DNA from: Phytoseiulus persimilis
Taxonomy: Eukaryota > Arthropoda > Arachnida > Mesostigmata > Phytoseiidae
DNA length: 64,000 bases
Direction: 5' to 3'
Assembly (NCBI GenBank): GCA_037576195.1
Contig: CM075101.1
Location: 37,944,001-38,008,000, forward strand
Shown here: one piece after another, positions 60,712-64,000 of the stretch
Position numbering within the stretch: position 1 is the stretch's first letter
Layout: each line of letters begins with the position of its first letter
Notes under the pieces: model-generated
What the model saw: the letters and a program-made list of their open reading frames with translations, nothing else
What the model was told of the DNA's origin: nothing
Databases searched by the model: none
Translations under genes and position numbers: made by a program

Positions 60712-63700
60712 GATGCAATCCCGGTAGTTCTGACTGGAAGTTGCACGGAAATCAAAACCGCGCAGAAAGAATCAGAGAATATGGTAGAAAAACAAGAAAC
60801 CGCTGCTGAGTTCTTACGGATCTTCTGCGTGCGATGAGGTGTGAGTCGCTGGTCAAGGGGAGGCGCAGCAGAGCCCTCACAGCACTGGCTCCGAGAGACC
60901 CTAGAATTCGACGCGAGAGCTCAGAACGCAACTCCCTCCGGGGAATCCATCCATGGGAAAGCCATGTTCACAGAAACTCAACTCCACGAAATCACTGGTT
61001 CCGGGGTATCTCGTCCATTTCATGAGTCGTGGAATCATATCACGAGAAATTCATCGCAGACAACCCACCTTGCGTGAGAAACCGTCTTTACTGGAATGGA
61101 TCTGATTTTCAAATGAGATCGGCGGAAGCTGCAAAAAAGCTCCTCACCAACCACGTCATTCACTCACCCTTAGCGATCCGACAATTCTCCCTCTATAGCT
61201 GGCCGCCCTGCGCTCTGTTGTTATTACCTTAAGCCTGGTGTTTGCCAAGGTCATTCAAAACTGACCCGTGAAAATAGTGTTCCTCCAATTATATGAAAGT
61301 AGATTCCTTGGAATTCCTGATCTGGTGATCATTGAAGATGGGAAGTTCAGGCAATGGACGATGAAAGTAAACCGCACCATGAGAAGAAAGAGCAAAGGCA
61401 CTGGTCTTAGTCCCCGGATACACACGGAGGAATAGAGTGAGAGCTCGCGTTGTCATTGCTGACAAGCAAACAGTGGTTTCCGCTGAATGGAGGGGCCCTT
61501 CCAGATAATGCTAATCTAGAAGTTCTTCGGAGGGAGCGGAAAAAAAATTGTATCCCCGTGCTCCCATTCAGATGGCGAGATTCTGCAAAGTAGTTCTGGG
61601 AAGTGAAGAGTCGCGTTAGACTTCCTCAATCAAATCTCGACCGACCATGTAATTTTTTTTTCCTTTCGGAGAGCTAAAAACGTGTATGGGAGCGGTTCAG
61701 GGCTGAAGTTCTCATACCTTTCCCCACGTGGCGGAGCACGTCCTGGGATAGCAAGAAAGTGTTCCTACCTGTGGACTCATGGCTGGCAAGTATGCCTGCA
61801 CATGGGCCGGAATCCAGCTCCTGAAAGGAATAATTCCCGGAAATGTACAGGCCTAATTCAGCCGTTGAACATCTTCCCCTACCGACCATAAATAATTCAT
61901 CCGTTCTCTAACAAACTTTCTTATCGACGAGGCTGTGTTGAACCTATGGCACCAGGAAAAAATATTGGCCCTGCAGTCATCTTCCACTTCAAAGTGGCGC
62001 GATTCGGAAAGATCATGAGATAAGCCTTTCATGAGTCGGGGTATACGAACGCGGCGCCCGAACCGTGAACCCCCCTTCGTGGTTTCTGTTTCGACGAGAT
62101 TATCGACGACAGATGTTTGAGACGCGGAGAGGCAGCGTTCATCAGCTGTGCTCATTGCGAGCGGAGCATATGCCTGTCTCAGGAATTTCGCACCCAACTG
62201 CACGTGGGTCGCACATCGTATTACTCAATAGGGCAATATGACTCCGTGATGCAGCAAGTGCCATATTTTTCCTAATTGATGAGAACCGAACATTATAAAT
62301 CTTGTCCACATCAAAGGACACAGCTCCTCAACAACGTGTGACCCCATCTTGGGATCATGGGGGAGATGTGAAAACATCTACCCCAATTGGCTCTCATACA
62401 CAAGCAGTGGTTTGTTCGAATGATCAAAACGTGCGTCTCGATTCGAACTCTCTGATGAGAAGCTATATATCGGTTGAAAGGACGAGCTACTGCATCTGGG
62501 AGTCCCCGGGAGTAAGTCTATCCCTACTCTCCCGAACAGCCGGAAGAGATGAATACTGACCGCTTGCTGAACCGCTGCTGGTCTCGGCACTTCAGATTGA
62601 CCCCGCCTATCCTTCGAGAACTGCATTTGACAAGAGAGTGATGTGATGACGTAGTCAATGATGGTTGTTTGGAGTTGTGCGACGATAGCATTGTTTCCAG
62701 TGTCTATGACATTCCTGAATGCTTTCGCTACTCCTGTCATTTGAGCGCATTCTGAGCGCACTTCACTTCCGCAGGGCTCCGCCAAGCATTGGACAGAGGG
62801 GAAAGATTCTCCTGGAGTAGGTCACTGTTCGGACCTATCGGCCGTTGTCAATCAAGAGTTCCGGGTGCAGATTGCATGGTTATTCGCTCGTCCGATCAAC
62901 TGAACGCGGAATTCGCAAACCCTCGCAGTTCTGTCAGTCCACCTCAGAGATGAGTTTCTGAGCACGTTCATCCGTGCTTCTCGGACTCTCGACTTTTGCG
63001 GATCGCAACAAGCAAATACGAACCGACTCATTCCACAGCCCGACGGAAACTAATTCGCCATCAACGAGGAACCCGTCACCTGGGGAACCGAGCTCGTACA
63101 CTTCGAATTTGAGATCGTGCCCCAGAATCATCTGCTTTCCTTCGGTCATATCCATTCAAGCCACAGTGGCGGAGCTCGGAGGGATCAAACTTCGATTCGG
63201 GCGGGTGGTGAACGTGGAGAAAACGCGGCGTCTGGAACCCGATACCAACATCGATTTTCAGCCTTCATTTACCTTGGATCTTTCCTAGCTCGGAGACCGC
63301 GGCCCCGAAAAACCAGGAGATTCCCACAAGGCTCGCCCTATCGAATGTCGACACGCTACCTTCTTCATGGATCTCACTCAACCTGGAGCGAAGATGAAGA
63401 ATCCAGAGAACGAAAACTCACAGATATTCGGGGGATTCTCAATGCGGATCATTTTAATCTTGGAATGCTGTTTCCAGAAAAAGCGCTTCGCATGATGGCA
63501 GTCTCGCACAACTGGGCCGAAAAGAGAGCACAACGGAAGCTGCCTGCGTTCGGTTTGAGATCGATGAACGGTCTCCTCTGAGGCATCCCGTATCTCGCGG
63601 TAAGCTGCCCGTCCAGCTAACTGCCCGTTTCGGCAGCTGGTTGCCCGATCTACCGATTGGCCGGGATGAATTTATTTCGCTTCGTTGCCCCGGACCACTG

Positions 63701-64000
63701 CAACTCTGCTTGTGTGGCGCGAACCGAGCCAGGATGAATTTCAGCGCACGATCGAAAAATTTCAACACTGTTTAAGAATTACCATACCTTTACAGAGTAG
63801 GACGGAAACCATGGAGATTTATCGAGTTGGAAAGGGATTAAAACCGTTTGCTCTTCGCGTAGCCATCGCGCCCAAACCACGGAAGTGTCGTTCGAATCCT
63901 CTGCTGAACTCGAATCAGCAGAGGGGCGTGGCTCTTACGCTCAAAATTAGATTACAAACTATGATTACAGTCATATTCAGAGATTTCTGTGACTCAAGTT
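60712..64000. other. Right-end region with unassigned exon-like frames
   Basis: No complete gene is supported. Three stretches look more coding than background. The first is 62,785-62,610 (-), with FRNVIDTGNNAIVAQLQTT then IIDYVITSLSCQMQF. The second is 63,155-62,934 (-), reading MTEGKQMILGHDLKFEVYEL. The third is 63,290-63,581 (+), which starts after a good CTTTCCTAG acceptor and is open to a stop with a charged helical translation. The last two lie on opposite strands and cannot both be judged from this sequence alone. Genes may continue past the window edge. Confidence 0.35.

Noticed and set aside
63889-63899. GTTCGAATCC, like a tRNA B box
   Set aside because: No matching A box or cloverleaf could be folded from the upstream 60 bases.
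1-64000. CRISPR arrays, bacterial operons, riboswitches
   Set aside because: No regularly spaced repeats, ribosome binding sites or operon-like gene runs; spliced genes show the DNA is eukaryotic.

Overview
This window looks like arthropod nuclear DNA, most likely from a chelicerate and quite possibly a predatory (phytoseiid-type) mite. The reasons are spliced genes with GT/AG introns, many of them only 40-150 bp; a 26/29-kDa-type cysteine proteinase and a seven-membrane-segment gustatory receptor, both arthropod families; roughly balanced base composition; and no bacterial operon structure. The species assignment is inference. Exon models were built by hand from splice motifs, reading-frame phase and protein family resemblance. 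No search was run.

Layout. Bases 1 to about 27,040 hold no gene I can support. The stretch has scattered simple repeats and many short chance ORFs, and is probably intergenic or regulatory DNA upstream of the next gene. From 27,041 to 36,703 (+) lies a complete six-exon gene for a secreted fibroblast growth factor (FGF): signal peptide, basic and Thr/Ser/Pro-rich linker, then a full FGF beta-trefoil core. A small possible antisense gene for a single-pass membrane protein (33,565-34,110, -) sits inside its fourth intron. At 38,189-38,667 (-) three phase-compatible exons suggest the end of a Cys-containing protein. At 40,861-42,594 (+) is a four-exon gene for a protein made almost entirely of four MBT repeats (L3MBTL2/MBTD1-like chromatin reader).

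From 44,026 to about 52,519 the minus strand carries several genes: a 230-aa orphan with a CxxCxxxCxxC motif and acidic tail, a 141-aa charged orphan, and a gustatory-receptor gene of at least nine exons covering all seven membrane segments. One receptor intron holds a 235-bp non-autonomous hAT-type transposon with matching 8-bp target duplications. Coding-like ORFs at 51,468-52,519 may be its N-terminal part or another gene.

At 53,777-56,394 (+) is a complete six-exon gene for a 545-aa digestive/lysosomal papain-family proteinase of the 26/29-kDa type with an intact catalytic triad. At 59,158-60,711 (-) is an intronless 517-aa cytochrome P450 with canonical haem and ExxR motifs but no acidic residue in the I-helix motif. 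The rest of the right end is mostly unassigned, with a few exon-like ORFs.

The genes do not form one pathway. They are separate functions: growth-factor signalling, chromatin reading, chemosensation, proteolysis and oxidative metabolism.
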